11,109 nucleotides of DNA from Bacteroidales bacterium UBA1733 (GCA_002315795.1 DCIF01000060.1:1-11109), one strand, 5' to 3'. Positions 1 to 7,331 are shown, numbered from the stretch's first letter. Notes: a model not told the origin generated them from the letters alone. Numbers and translations are program-made.

Positions 1-33
1 AAAAAACTCGCTGAAAACATCAGCGAGTTTTTT
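1..33. terminator. Bidirectional intrinsic terminator at left edge
   Basis: Positions 1-14 and 20-33 form a perfect 14-bp inverted repeat around a 5-nt loop (15-19). The stem core is ACTCGCTGA/TCAGCGAGT. It is flanked by an A-run on the left and a T-run on the right, so it would give a hairpin plus U-tract on either strand. It lies 50 bp past the stop codon of the minus-strand sugar transporter and would end that transcript. The symmetry suggests that a convergent gene lies just outside the window. The left arm starts at base 1, so its true extent is unknown. Confidence 0.85.
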
Positions 34-82
34 GCGTAATAATAAAAGCAAGGAGAATTATTAGTAGTTCTTAGCCTACTTC

Positions 83-1531
83 TTACTTCTTCTTCCAGAG
101 TTTTGTCATATCTTCGAGTGTCTTGCCTTTGGTTTCAGGAACCAGACGCCATACGAAGAGTGCTGCAAGGACGCAGATGACACCATACATGCCATATACG
201 AACCAGTAACCTAAGCTGTTGGCCATAGGAACGAACGAAGTAGATACGATCCAGTTGAAGATCCACTGGAATGCAACTGCGATGGCAACAGCACCGCCAC
301 GGATGGTGTTAGGGAAGACCTCTGCAATGAGTACCCAGCAGATAGGACCCCATGAGAACATGAAGCTTGCTGAATAAACCATGAGGGAAATCATACAATA
401 GAGGTTGAGACTCTCGTCGCCAAAAGTCATCGCTACGCCGAAGGCTCCAAGAGCCATGCCGAGTGAACCCACGATGAGAAGTGGCTTACGACCGAGCTTC
501 TCGACCGTGAAGATAGCGATGCAGGTGAAGGCAAGGTTAACGATACCATTGAATACGGTAAGAATCATTGGGTTCTCAAAGCCCATAGCACCGTAGATAC
601 GTGGCGCGAAGTAAAGAACAGCATTGATGCCGACAGCCTGCTGGAAGACAGAGAGCATGATGCCGACGAAAATGCAGAGGAAACCGTAGGTCATAAGAGG
701 CTCTGTCTTTACAGTCATGGTCTCCTTGATCTCCTTCAGGATTGACTGAGCCTTGCCAGCGCCATTGATCTTTGCAAGGATACTCTCTGCTTTGCTGTCT
801 TCACCGATAGAAGCAAGATAACGAGGAGTCTCTGGAACAAAACAGATCAAGACGGCAAAGAGTCCGGCAGGAACCATCTCAGAACCGAACATATAACGCC
901 AACCTTCTGCAATGGCCCACTGAGCTTCTGCACCGTTGAGAATCTGATTCATGCCGTTGCCGATGCTCTCGATGGCTGGAGCAACATGATCGCCAAGGAT
1001 GAAGAAGTTAACAAAATAGACCACCAACTGGCCGAAGATGATGGCGAACTGGTTCCATGAAACCAGCATGCCTCGGATGCCACTTGGCGCGATCTCTCCG
1101 ATATACATCGGGCAGACAGCTGAGGCAAGACCTACACCGACGCCACCGATGATACGGTAGACATTGAAAATGATGAATAGTGTGAGGTTTGGCTCCTTGT
1201 CAAGAATCATGGTCTCAGGGCACATTGAACCCCAAGCAGAAATGAAAAACATCACTCCAGCAAAGATGAGACTCTTTTTGCGTCCCCAGTTAGAAGCCAG
1301 CATTCCTGAGATAGCTGCACCGATAATACAGCCAATCAGGGCACTTGAACTGGTGAACCCATGCCAGAAATCTGTGTAAGTGAAGTCGGTTGCTCCCATG
1401 AAGAACGCCTGAAGTCCTTTCTCAGCACCCGAGATAACCGCTGTGTCATAGCCAAAGAGAAGTCCTCCGAGAACAGCTACAAGCACAATCGAGAACAAGT
1501 AGGATTTTGATCCTGTTTCGTTGTTTGTCAT
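83..1531 (-). CDS. xylE: XylE-like D-xylose:H+ symporter (MFS sugar porter)
   Basis: This 482-residue, 12-helix inner-membrane protein of the MFS sugar porter family probably imports D-xylose with a proton. The sugar-porter signatures are present: GGLLFGYD near residues 22-29, WGRKK after helix 2, PETPRYLA at 233-240, LGRKP at 346-350 and a C-terminal VPETKGKT. From memory of E. coli XylE, the residues known to matter there are retained: Asp29 and Arg126 for proton coupling, and Gln161, Gln168, Gln297/Gln298, Asn303, Trp394 and Gln422/Trp423 for the sugar. The loop at about 180-209 is longer than in E. coli XylE. The start at 1531 places a Bacteroidota promoter about 44 nt upstream, and there is no clear Shine-Dalgarno. 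The gene is divergent from thrS and appears to be a single-gene unit ending at the 1-33 hairpin. The family call is very secure. Xylose specificity is inferred from residue conservation; arabinose or glucose transport is possible. Confidence 0.9.
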   Translation of the reverse strand: MTNNETGSKSYLFSIVLVAVLGGLLFGYDTAVISGAEKGLQAFFMGATDFTYTDFWHGFTSSSALIGCIIGAAISGMLASNWGRKKSLIFAGVMFFISAWGSMCPETMILDKEPNLTLFIIFNVYRIIGGVGVGLASAVCPMYIGEIAPSGIRGMLVSWNQFAIIFGQLVVYFVNFFILGDHVAPAIESIGNGMNQILNGAEAQWAIAEGWRYMFGSEMVPAGLFAVLICFVPETPRYLASIGEDSKAESILAKINGAGKAQSILKEIKETMTVKTEPLMTYGFLCIFVGIMLSVFQQAVGINAVLYFAPRIYGAMGFENPMILTVFNGIVNLAFTCIAIFTVEKLGRKPLLIVGSLGMALGAFGVAMTFGDESLNLYCMISLMVYSASFMFSWGPICWVLIAEVFPNTIRGGAVAIAVAFQWIFNWIVSTSFVPMANSLGYWFVYGMYGVICVLAALFVWRLVPETKGKTLEDMTKLWKKK

Positions 1532-1574
1532 GTTGTTTAAAATATGGTAATGTTATTATTTTTATTAATCGGTG

Positions 1575-1606
1575 CAAAGATAAATAAAATCGGAGGAAAT
1601 GCCAAA
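1575..1606 (-). promoter_or_regulatory. Bacteroidota-type promoter for the xylE-like gene
   Basis: On the minus strand, TATCTTTG at 1582-1575 matches the Bacteroidota -7 consensus TAnnTTTG. A TTTG at 1606-1603 sits 20 bp upstream, in the position of the -33 element. Transcription would start near 1565-1571, giving a 5' UTR of roughly 35-40 nt before the ATG at 1531. Confidence 0.75.
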
Positions 1607-1628
1607 TAAAAATTAAAATTATGAAAAA

Positions 1629-1682
1629 TTAATTGTGCAAAAAAGACTAAAATTGCACATTAATGATAAAAATACACATTAA
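1629..1682. promoter_or_regulatory. Candidate operator: inverted plus direct repeat between divergent promoters
   Basis: TGTGCAA (1634-1640) and TTGCACA (1653-1659) form a perfect 7-bp inverted repeat with a 12-nt spacer. It extends imperfectly outward into TTAA on both sides. The right-hand element CACATTAA (1656-1663) recurs as an exact direct copy at 1675-1682, 19 bp away or close to two helical turns. The site lies upstream of the -33 boxes of both divergent promoters. That layout fits a DNA-binding regulator acting on one or both genes, most plausibly the sugar transporter. The background is very AT-rich, so chance is possible, and no regulator family is identified. Confidence 0.35.
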
Positions 1683-1702
1683 AAGTAAAAAAAATTAGTA
1701 CA

Positions 1703-1736
1703 TTTGGCTATTGGATTACTAAAAAACGTATCTTTG
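1703..1736 (+). promoter_or_regulatory. Bacteroidota-type promoter for thrS
   Basis: TATCTTTG at 1729-1736 matches the -7 box TAnnTTTG. A TTTG at 1703-1706 lies 22 bp upstream and serves as a plausible -33 element; counting from TTGG at 1704-1707 the spacing is 21 bp. The start point should fall near 1739-1743, at the base of the leader hairpin. The 12 bases 1729-1740 are identical to the minus-strand promoter segment 1582-1571. Confidence 0.75.
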
Positions 1737-1737
1737 C

Positions 1738-1783
1738 ACCATCTTTGTGCGCTTCTGTTCGTAAGGAAGTAGCCAAAGATGGT
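1738..1783 (+). promoter_or_regulatory. thrS leader hairpin, possible ThrRS operator mimicking tRNA-Thr anticodon arm
   Basis: A perfect 10-bp outer stem pairs 1738-1747 (ACCATCTTTG) with 1774-1783 (CAAAGATGGT). After a small internal loop, an inner stem pairs CTTCT (1752-1756) with GGAAG (1765-1769), including one U-G pair. It closes an 8-nt loop, GUUCGUAA (1757-1764). Seven of those bases, UUCGUAA, read as a tRNA anticodon loop with U33, anticodon CGU (threonine) and A37-A38, on a 5-bp stem. There is no U-tract after the stem, so it is not a simple terminator. It is also not a T-box. E. coli ThrRS is known to repress its own mRNA by binding leader hairpins that mimic the tRNA-Thr anticodon arm. 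The same role here is inferred. The hairpin ends 35 nt before the start codon, followed by an AU-rich unstructured stretch. Confidence 0.55.
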
Positions 1784-1818
1784 CTATTTATATAATAAAT
1801 ATTGAAATTTGTAATTCA

Positions 1819-3768
1819 ATGATCAAAATCACTTTTCCTGACCAGTCGGTTAAGGAGTTTGAGCAGGGGGTAACTCCTCAACAGGTGGCTGAGGGTATCA
1901 GTTCACGTTTCGCTGCAGATGTTCTTGTGGCTAAGGTAGGCGACCAGATGTGGGACATGACTCGTCCAATCGAAGCAGATACTACCATCGAATTCTTCAA
2001 GTGGGACTCAGAGGAAGGCAAGCATGCTTTCTGGCACAGTTCTGCTCACCTTCTCGCAGAGGCTCTTCAGGAGCTCTATCCTGGCATCCAGTTCGGTATT
2101 GGTCCAGCTATCGAGAACGGTTTCTATTATGACGTTGTTCCGGCTAACGGAGAAAATATCAAGGAGGCAGATTTCCCAAAGATCGAGAAGAAGATGCTCG
2201 AGCTTGCCCGTCAGAAGCAGGCTATCGTCCGCAACGACGTTCCTAAGGCTGAGGTCCTTGAGCAGTTCGCTGCCAAGGGTCAGACCTTCAAGTGCGAGTT
2301 GATCTCTGAGCTTGAGGATGGCAAGATCTCTACTTATACTCAAGGTAACTTTACCGACCTCTGCCGTGGTCCTCACCTCGCTAACACCGCTCCAATCAAG
2401 GCTTGCAAGGTATTGAGCGTAGCTGGTGCATTCTGGCGTGGCAACGATAAGAACCCTCAGATGAACCGTGTATATGGTATCACCTTCCCTAAGCAGTCAA
2501 TGCTTGATGAGTACATCCAGCTCATCGAGGAGGCTAAGAAGCGTGACCACCGTAAGCTCGGTAAGGAGATGGAACTCTTTGCATTTACTCAGAATGTAGG
2601 TGCTGGCCTCCCATTGTGGTTGCCTAAGGGTACTGCACTCCGCAACCGCCTTCAGGAATACTTGACTAAGATTCAGAAGCGTTATGGTTACCTTCAGGTA
2701 ATCACTCCAAATATCGGTAACAAGAACCTCTATGTTACCTCTGGACACTGGGCTAAGTATGGTAAGGACTCGTTCCAGCCAATCTCTACACCTGATCCAG
2801 ACGAGCTCTACCTGCTCAAGCCAATGAACTGTCCTCACCACTGTGAGATCTATAAGACCAGCCCACGTTCTTATCGTGATCTGCCTTTGCGTCTCGCTGA
2901 GTTCGGTACCGTATATCGCTACGAGCAGACCGGTGAGCTCCATGGCTTGACCCGTGTACGTTGCTTCACTCAGGATGATGCACACCTCTTCTGCCGTCCT
3001 GATCAGGTGAAGGAGGAGTTCCTCAAGATCATCGACATCATCATGATTATCTTCAAGGCGCTTGACTTCAAGCAGTTCGAGGCTCAGATCTCATTGCGTG
3101 ATCAGGTGAACCGTGAGAAGTATATCGGCTCGGAGGAGAATTGGGAGAAGGCTGAACAGGCTATCATCGACGCTTGCCAGGAAAAGGGTCTTCCTGCTCA
3201 CATCGAGTATGGTGAGGCTGCATTCTATGGCCCTAAGCTCGACTTCATGGTGAAGGATGCTATCGGTCGTCGTTGGCAGTTGGGTACCATTCAGGTGGAT
3301 TACAACTTGCCAGAGCGTTTCCAGCTCGAGTTCACCGGTGCTGATAACCAGAAGCATCGTCCAGTCATGATCCACCGTGCACCATTCGGTTCGATGGAGC
3401 GTTTCGTGGCCGTATTGCTCGAGAACACCGCAGGTAAGTTGCCATTGTGGTTGGCTCCTGATCAGGTGGCTATCATGCCAATCTCTGAGAAGTTCAACGA
3501 CTATGCATATCAGGTTAAGGAGGCTCTTGAGAAGCAGGAGATCCGTGCATATGTTGATGATCGTAACGAGAAGATCGGCCGCAAGATCCGCGATAACGAG
3601 ATGAAGAAGGTTCCTTACATGCTCGTTGTCGGTGAGAAGGAGATGGCAGAAGGCAAGGTTAGCATCCGTAAGCAGGGTGCAGGTGACGGTGGACAGATGA
3701 CCATCGACGAGTTCGCTGCTTCGATCGTTGCTGAGGTGAACGCTCAGATTGAGCATTCAAGCTACTAA
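1819..3768 (+). CDS. thrS: Threonine--tRNA ligase (ThrRS)
   Basis: This 649-residue cytoplasmic class II aminoacyl-tRNA synthetase charges tRNA-Thr with threonine. The full bacterial architecture is present: TGS domain (about 1-62), N2 editing domain (about 65-240), catalytic core (about 245-540) and anticodon-binding domain (about 545-645). Editing-site residues are intact: His73 and His77 in HSSAH, and Cys182 and His186 in LCRGPH. The zinc ligands that select threonine are Cys338, His389 and His519. Motif 2 lies at about 361-382 and motif 3 is [11 protein letters not shown] at about 519-529. The length matches the E. coli enzyme. The codon bias is strong (Lys almost always AAG; Arg mostly CGT or CGC), as expected for a highly expressed gene. 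The gene has its own promoter, a structured leader and a terminator 12 nt past the stop. The usual downstream partners infC, rpmI and rplT are absent here. Confidence 0.98.
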   Translation: MIKITFPDQSVKEFEQGVTPQQVAEGISSRFAADVLVAKVGDQMWDMTRPIEADTTIEFFKWDSEEGKHAFWHSSAHLLAEALQELYPGIQFGIGPAIENGFYYDVVPANGENIKEADFPKIEKKMLELARQKQAIVRNDVPKAEVLEQFAAKGQTFKCELISELEDGKISTYTQGNFTDLCRGPHLANTAPIKACKVLSVAGAFWRGNDKNPQMNRVYGITFPKQSMLDEYIQLIEEAKKRDHRKLGKEMELFAFTQNVGAGLPLWLPKGTALRNRLQEYLTKIQKRYGYLQVITPNIGNKNLYVTSGHWAKYGKDSFQPISTPDPDELYLLKPMNCPHHCEIYKTSPRSYRDLPLRLAEFGTVYRYEQTGELHGLTRVRCFTQDDAHLFCRPDQVKEEFLKIIDIIMIIFKALDFKQFEAQISLRDQVNREKYIGSEENWEKAEQAIIDACQEKGLPAHIEYGEAAFYGPKLDFMVKDAIGRRWQLGTIQVDYNLPERFQLEFTGADNQKHRPVMIHRAPFGSMERFVAVLLENTAGKLPLWLAPDQVAIMPISEKFNDYAYQVKEALEKQEIRAYVDDRNEKIGRKIRDNEMKKVPYMLVVGEKEMAEGKVSIRKQGAGDGGQMTIDEFAASIVAEVNAQIEHSSY

Positions 3769-3780
3769 TACATTATTTAT

Positions 3781-3827
3781 ATATAATCCTGAGGGTTCAA
3801 ATGAACTCTCGGGATATATCAATTTTT
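3781..3827 (+). terminator. Intrinsic terminator after thrS
   Basis: Bases 3786-3798 pair with 3803-3815 in a 13-bp stem containing two G-U pairs. After a one-base bulge, four more A-U pairs follow (3781-3784 with 3816-3819). The loop is AAAU (3799-3802). A run of five T at 3823-3827 follows the stem. The start codon of the next gene is at 3830, only two bases beyond the T-run, so any read-through message would carry this hairpin directly before that start. Confidence 0.8.
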
Positions 3828-3829
3828 CA

Positions 3830-4573
3830 ATGCATCGTACCACTAAGTTACTTATAACATTGGTTGTTTTTATCGCCATGCCATTTTTGGTGCTGGCGCA
3901 GAAACACTACGAGGGACCCGGTAACTGGTTTGTGGGAATTGATGCGGGTGTAAGTTTGGCGCTGAACGAAAATGTTACAGCAAAGAATTTTTACCATATA
4001 AAAATTCCAAGTGGAAGCATCGTCCTTGGTCGTACGATAACGCCTTATTGGGGATTGCGTCTTTCTGCTGGTGTTTACTCTCAATTGGGTTACCCTCACC
4101 AAAAGGCTGTCGATTATGATCCTGAGACATATAAGGACTATCAGTTTTATGCAGGTAGTGGCTCTTTGGATCTGTTGCTGAATCTCTGCAATCTCTTCAG
4201 ACCTTACGACGTTCGCAATTGGTTTGATTTGTATTTTGTTGCTGGTGGAGGTGTTCTTTACAGTTTTGGTATGGATAAAAAGGTCGATGAATGGCCTGAT
4301 TATATTTATCCTGTAAATTCAGAGGAGCTGTTTACGTGGAATGCAAAGACAGGTTTTCTCGGTGCTTGGCACATAACCAGAGCAAGTGACTTTACTTTTG
4401 AGATTGATTGTTTTTTTACGGATAATGCATATAATGGTGTTGTGGATCATACGGATCGTGCTTTCGATTTATTCGTGAGTCCTCGAGTTGGAATTGTCTA
4501 TTATTTTAGAAATTCTAAGGGAAGGCATCGATATGCAAATACCCAAAAACGTCGTCATTATTGGACTGACTAA
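3830..4573 (+). CDS. Outer-membrane beta-barrel protein, barrel-only paralog
   Basis: This predicted exported protein has 247 residues. The start is placed at the ATG at 3830, because it begins a clean Sec signal peptide (about 1-23, ending VLA before Gln24). The longer in-frame reading from 3749 overlaps thrS and would bury that signal. The mature part has the alternating aromatic/hydrophobic pattern of an 8-10 strand barrel. It aligns by eye with the barrel of the gene at 6012: the pairs GVSL/GMSL, YSFGMDK/YTFGFDK and DNAYNGV (198-204)/DDGYNGV, then a final GhxYxh strand followed by GRHRY/GRRRL. It ends right after the barrel, with a short basic tail and no OmpA-like C-terminal domain. The gap to the next gene is 50 nt. 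Codon use is less biased and more AT-rich than in thrS, suggesting lower expression. Family membership is good; ligand and function are unknown. Confidence 0.8.
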   Translation: MHRTTKLLITLVVFIAMPFLVLAQKHYEGPGNWFVGIDAGVSLALNENVTAKNFYHIKIPSGSIVLGRTITPYWGLRLSAGVYSQLGYPHQKAVDYDPETYKDYQFYAGSGSLDLLLNLCNLFRPYDVRNWFDLYFVAGGGVLYSFGMDKKVDEWPDYIYPVNSEELFTWNAKTGFLGAWHITRASDFTFEIDCFFTDNAYNGVVDHTDRAFDLFVSPRVGIVYYFRNSKGRHRYANTQKRRHYWTD

Positions 4574-4623
4574 GTATAACTAAATTTATTTATATTTTTC
4601 TGGCGAAACTAATTTTATTGTGT

Positions 4624-5994
4624 ATGAAAAAAATTATTGCCATCTTTGCCGCATCGCTTCTGGCCTTGTCTATGAATATGGCTCAGGCACAGGTTGTGGT
4701 TTCTGAAGACTGGGGAAGCGGTAATCCTCAGCAAAGAGGTGGAGGTATCGACGATGACCTCATTGGCGGCAGCCCTGAGGAAGATGCATTGTTGCAATCT
4801 CTCTACAACGAGGAAGAAGATGAAGAACTGAACAGAGTACTCCGTAGTGAGGATTTCATCTTCCCTTCATCTATTACAGACAACTGGCATATTATTTTCC
4901 AGTTGGGTGCTCTTAATTCTTGGGGTAGTTATACCAGCAAGAAGAGTTTTGGACAGCTTACCAATATCGGTGCTGCTCTGTCGATCGGTAAGTATCTGAC
5001 TCCTGTCAATGACGTTCGTTTCCAGTTTACCTATGGACGTCATACGGGTGTGCGTGGTTCTGACCAGGTGTATGAGGATTATTTAAAGAATCCTTCAAGT
5101 GAAAACGATGAGTACAAAGATTGGAGTCCTGCAAAAGAAGCAGCTGCAATTGACGGCTATCCTACCTACAACTGGCACTCTATTGGCATTGCTGCTCAGT
5201 GGCTTCCAAACCTCACCAATCTCTTTACTGGCTATGAGCCTGAACGTAAGTTCACGGTCAGTGGTATCATGGGTATTGGCTTTGAACATACCTGGGGCTA
5301 TACTAATAAGGATCTTTCTCAGATAAGTGTCTGGGCTGAAGGTGCTAAACGTGGTGTTCCTCGAAGCTTGATTTCTCTGCAATTCGGTCTTCAGTTGGAG
5401 TATGCTCTTTCTGATCGTTGGCATTTCAGTCTTGAGGCGCAGGAAAGTGTTCTTGATGACTCTTTTGATGGCTTGATTTCTGATCAGAAGTGGGATGGTC
5501 ACCTCAACCTGTATGCTGGTGTGACATGGTTCCTCAAAAGCAAGCTTACCGATGGTCGTTTGCAGAATCGTAATCCATTCAATGATAAATATAATGAGAT
5601 TGAGGAGCGCATCTATAAGAACCGTGAGGCACTTGATGATGCTTTGGCTAACCGTCCTGTAGAGGTTGACTATGTTGACGTCGTTAAGGATGTTACCTAT
5701 ACTTTGATCTCATTTGACGAGGATATACTCGAAGTGCCTCGTCTGCAGCAGAACAATGTATTTACAACTGCCGCAGCATACGAGCGCAATAAGGATAGTA
5801 AGATTTTCATCACCAACGCTTCAAAGGCTGATGACAAGGCATTCCATGAGAGAGCCTGGTCTATCAGTAAGTTGCTCAACAATCGTTGGCAGGTACCTCT
5901 TGAGGATATTTGGGTTGACGCAGATGAGTCACATATCCAGAAATTGCAGTTGCCTGACTGCAAGCATTATATCATTCTCATTATTAACGATTGA
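4624..5994 (+). CDS. Outer-membrane barrel protein with degenerate OmpA-like C-terminal domain
   Basis: This exported protein has 456 residues. An in-frame TTG lies two codons upstream, but the ATG at 4624 directly starts the signal peptide (about 1-22, ending AQA). A strongly acidic stretch follows at about 43-77. The barrel spans about 86-308 and includes the paralog motif DDSFDGL at 278-284 and a terminal GVTWFLK strand. A charged helical linker lies at about 325-345. The last 110 residues follow the order of an OmpA/MotB peptidoglycan-binding domain but diverge. Arg410 (in HERAW) aligns with the conserved arginine, while the conserved aspartate appears replaced by lysine and the intervening segment is about seven residues shorter. 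Peptidoglycan binding is therefore doubtful. The stop codon is 17 nt before the next start, indicating co-transcription with the canonical OmpA-type paralog. Cellular role is unknown; a structural partner of that paralog is plausible. Confidence 0.8.
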   Translation: MKKIIAIFAASLLALSMNMAQAQVVVSEDWGSGNPQQRGGGIDDDLIGGSPEEDALLQSLYNEEEDEELNRVLRSEDFIFPSSITDNWHIIFQLGALNSWGSYTSKKSFGQLTNIGAALSIGKYLTPVNDVRFQFTYGRHTGVRGSDQVYEDYLKNPSSENDEYKDWSPAKEAAAIDGYPTYNWHSIGIAAQWLPNLTNLFTGYEPERKFTVSGIMGIGFEHTWGYTNKDLSQISVWAEGAKRGVPRSLISLQFGLQLEYALSDRWHFSLEAQESVLDDSFDGLISDQKWDGHLNLYAGVTWFLKSKLTDGRLQNRNPFNDKYNEIEERIYKNREALDDALANRPVEVDYVDVVKDVTYTLISFDEDILEVPRLQQNNVFTTAAAYERNKDSKIFITNASKADDKAFHERAWSISKLLNNRWQVPLEDIWVDADESHIQKLQLPDCKHYIILIIND

Positions 5995-6011
5995 TAAGGC
6001 ATTTTCGAAAT

Positions 6012-7331
6012 ATGAAAAAGATTCTTTTTGCTTTGACAATATGCCTGGGTACAATGTATAATGCTTTTGCTCAGGATGATAATACTCGAGAGTATCAGTT
6101 GGTAGAATCCGTACGTGATACTCTGGCAGAAAACATGCCAAACGAATATGTGAAGGTTGATACGATTGAGTATCTGAGTGACCAGATTCAGAATATCTTT
6201 ATCAGTGCTCATGTCGGTATGTCTCTTTCTATGGGAGAGAACACCCGTTTTGCCAACTTCTTCTCTATTGCCCGTCCAAGTTACAAAATTTCTGTAGGTA
6301 AGTTCTTCTATCCTCAGTTCGGTATTCGTGGTAGCATTGAGTACTTGAATCAGCGTGGTAGAGCTGAATGGGAGACTGCCAAATATTTGGATGAACATGG
6401 AAAGTATGATGGAAACTATTCGTTTTCAATGCTCGGTGGTTTCCTTGATGGTATGATTGATTTTCATAACGTTATCTGGAAGTATAAGGAAGATCGTCGA
6501 TTCCACTTAATTGGCTACTTCGGTCTTGGTTTCTTTTATACTTTTGGTTTTGATAAGGATAAGCTTGAATACTTGAAGAAGCCTGTCGGAAAGAATGGAG
6601 AAGATCTTTCAGCATACGCATACAACGTTGATGGAACTTCTCACGGATACTTTGCAGGTCGTGGCGGTTTGATCGCGTCATATATGATCAATGATGCATG
6701 GGATATCAATCTGGATGTTTCATTCAATGGTACCGATGACGGATATAACGGTGTCCGATTCCAGCGTGTTTATGATACCTATATCAATGCTATGATGGGT
6801 ATTACCTATCACATTAAGGATACTTCAGGTCGTCGTCGTCTGCAGTACTCTCACTATACTGATAACGATGTCGTAACCGTTCTTAATCGTCAGGTATATG
6901 AGCTCAATGATAGTATTGAGGATGCACTGAAGCCTGTCATTAAGATGGAGGAGAATGTGTCTTATAACGAGATGATGCAGACCACTGTTTCATTCTACAT
7001 CGACAAGACCTTCATCACAGATGCGCAGAAGCGTAATGTTCGCTCTGTTGCTAAGTTCATGGAGACTCATCCTGATCTTGATGTCGTAGTCACTGGTTAT
7101 GCTGATATCCAGACTGCATATCCTAAGTACAACATGATGCTTTCAAAGAAGCGTGCTCAGGCTGTCTATGATATGCTGGTTAAGGAATATAATGTTGATC
7201 CTGCACGACTCAGCATGGATTATAAGGGTGACCAGGAACAGCCATTTGCTATCGTAAACGAATGGAACCGTGCGGTTGTCTTTATCTTAAAGCCTCATGC
7301 TGCTCCTGCTACTAATGAGGACGGACAGTAA
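6012..7331 (+). CDS. OmpA-family outer-membrane protein: barrel plus peptidoglycan-binding domain
   Basis: This 439-residue protein probably anchors the outer membrane to peptidoglycan. The ATG at 6012 is chosen because it starts the signal peptide (about 1-20, ending AFA). A TTG reading from 5991 would overlap the previous stop. The N-terminal barrel, at about 60-280, contains DDGYNGV at 242-248 and ends before GRRRL. A helical linker lies at about 290-316. A canonical OmpA-like domain occupies about 318-430: a first strand with VSFYID, then GYADIQT with Asp365, then LSKKRAQAVYDML with Arg381. This Asp/Arg pair corresponds to the two residues that hold diaminopimelate in OmpA. The C-terminal strand reads NRAVVFIL. 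It lies 17 nt after its paralog and 34 nt before the LRR gene. Family assignment is firm; the specific role (stability, porin or adhesion) is not determined. Confidence 0.88.
   Translation: MKKILFALTICLGTMYNAFAQDDNTREYQLVESVRDTLAENMPNEYVKVDTIEYLSDQIQNIFISAHVGMSLSMGENTRFANFFSIARPSYKISVGKFFYPQFGIRGSIEYLNQRGRAEWETAKYLDEHGKYDGNYSFSMLGGFLDGMIDFHNVIWKYKEDRRFHLIGYFGLGFFYTFGFDKDKLEYLKKPVGKNGEDLSAYAYNVDGTSHGYFAGRGGLIASYMINDAWDINLDVSFNGTDDGYNGVRFQRVYDTYINAMMGITYHIKDTSGRRRLQYSHYTDNDVVTVLNRQVYELNDSIEDALKPVIKMEENVSYNEMMQTTVSFYIDKTFITDAQKRNVRSVAKFMETHPDLDVVVTGYADIQTAYPKYNMMLSKKRAQAVYDMLVKEYNVDPARLSMDYKGDQEQPFAIVNEWNRAVVFILKPHAAPATNEDGQ

Noticed and set aside
1738..1783. thrS leader hairpin as a transcription attenuator or T-box
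   Set aside because: There is no U-tract after the stem, no alternative antiterminator pairing was found by eye, and no T-box sequence is present.
1532..1818. Small gene or RNA gene in the largest intergenic region
   Set aside because: No open frame with coding character and no tRNA-like cloverleaf was found. The region is accounted for by two promoters, the repeat element and the thrS leader.
3091..3756. Long minus-strand open frame (221 codons) opposite thrS, and another at 2497-2985
   Set aside because: Both are antisense shadows of thrS, whose biased codons avoid stops on the opposite strand. Their translations are Leu/Thr-rich with no domain, and they have no promoter or start context.
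3749..3829. Upstream extension of the barrel-only gene overlapping thrS
   Set aside because: It would put 27 unrelated residues, encoded largely by the terminator hairpin, before a clean signal peptide. The ATG at 3830 is the better start.
4574..4623. Possible promoter in the 50-nt AT-rich gap before the second barrel gene
   Set aside because: The best match, TATATTTT near 4591, lacks the G of TAnnTTTG and has no convincing -33 element. AT-richness alone explains it.
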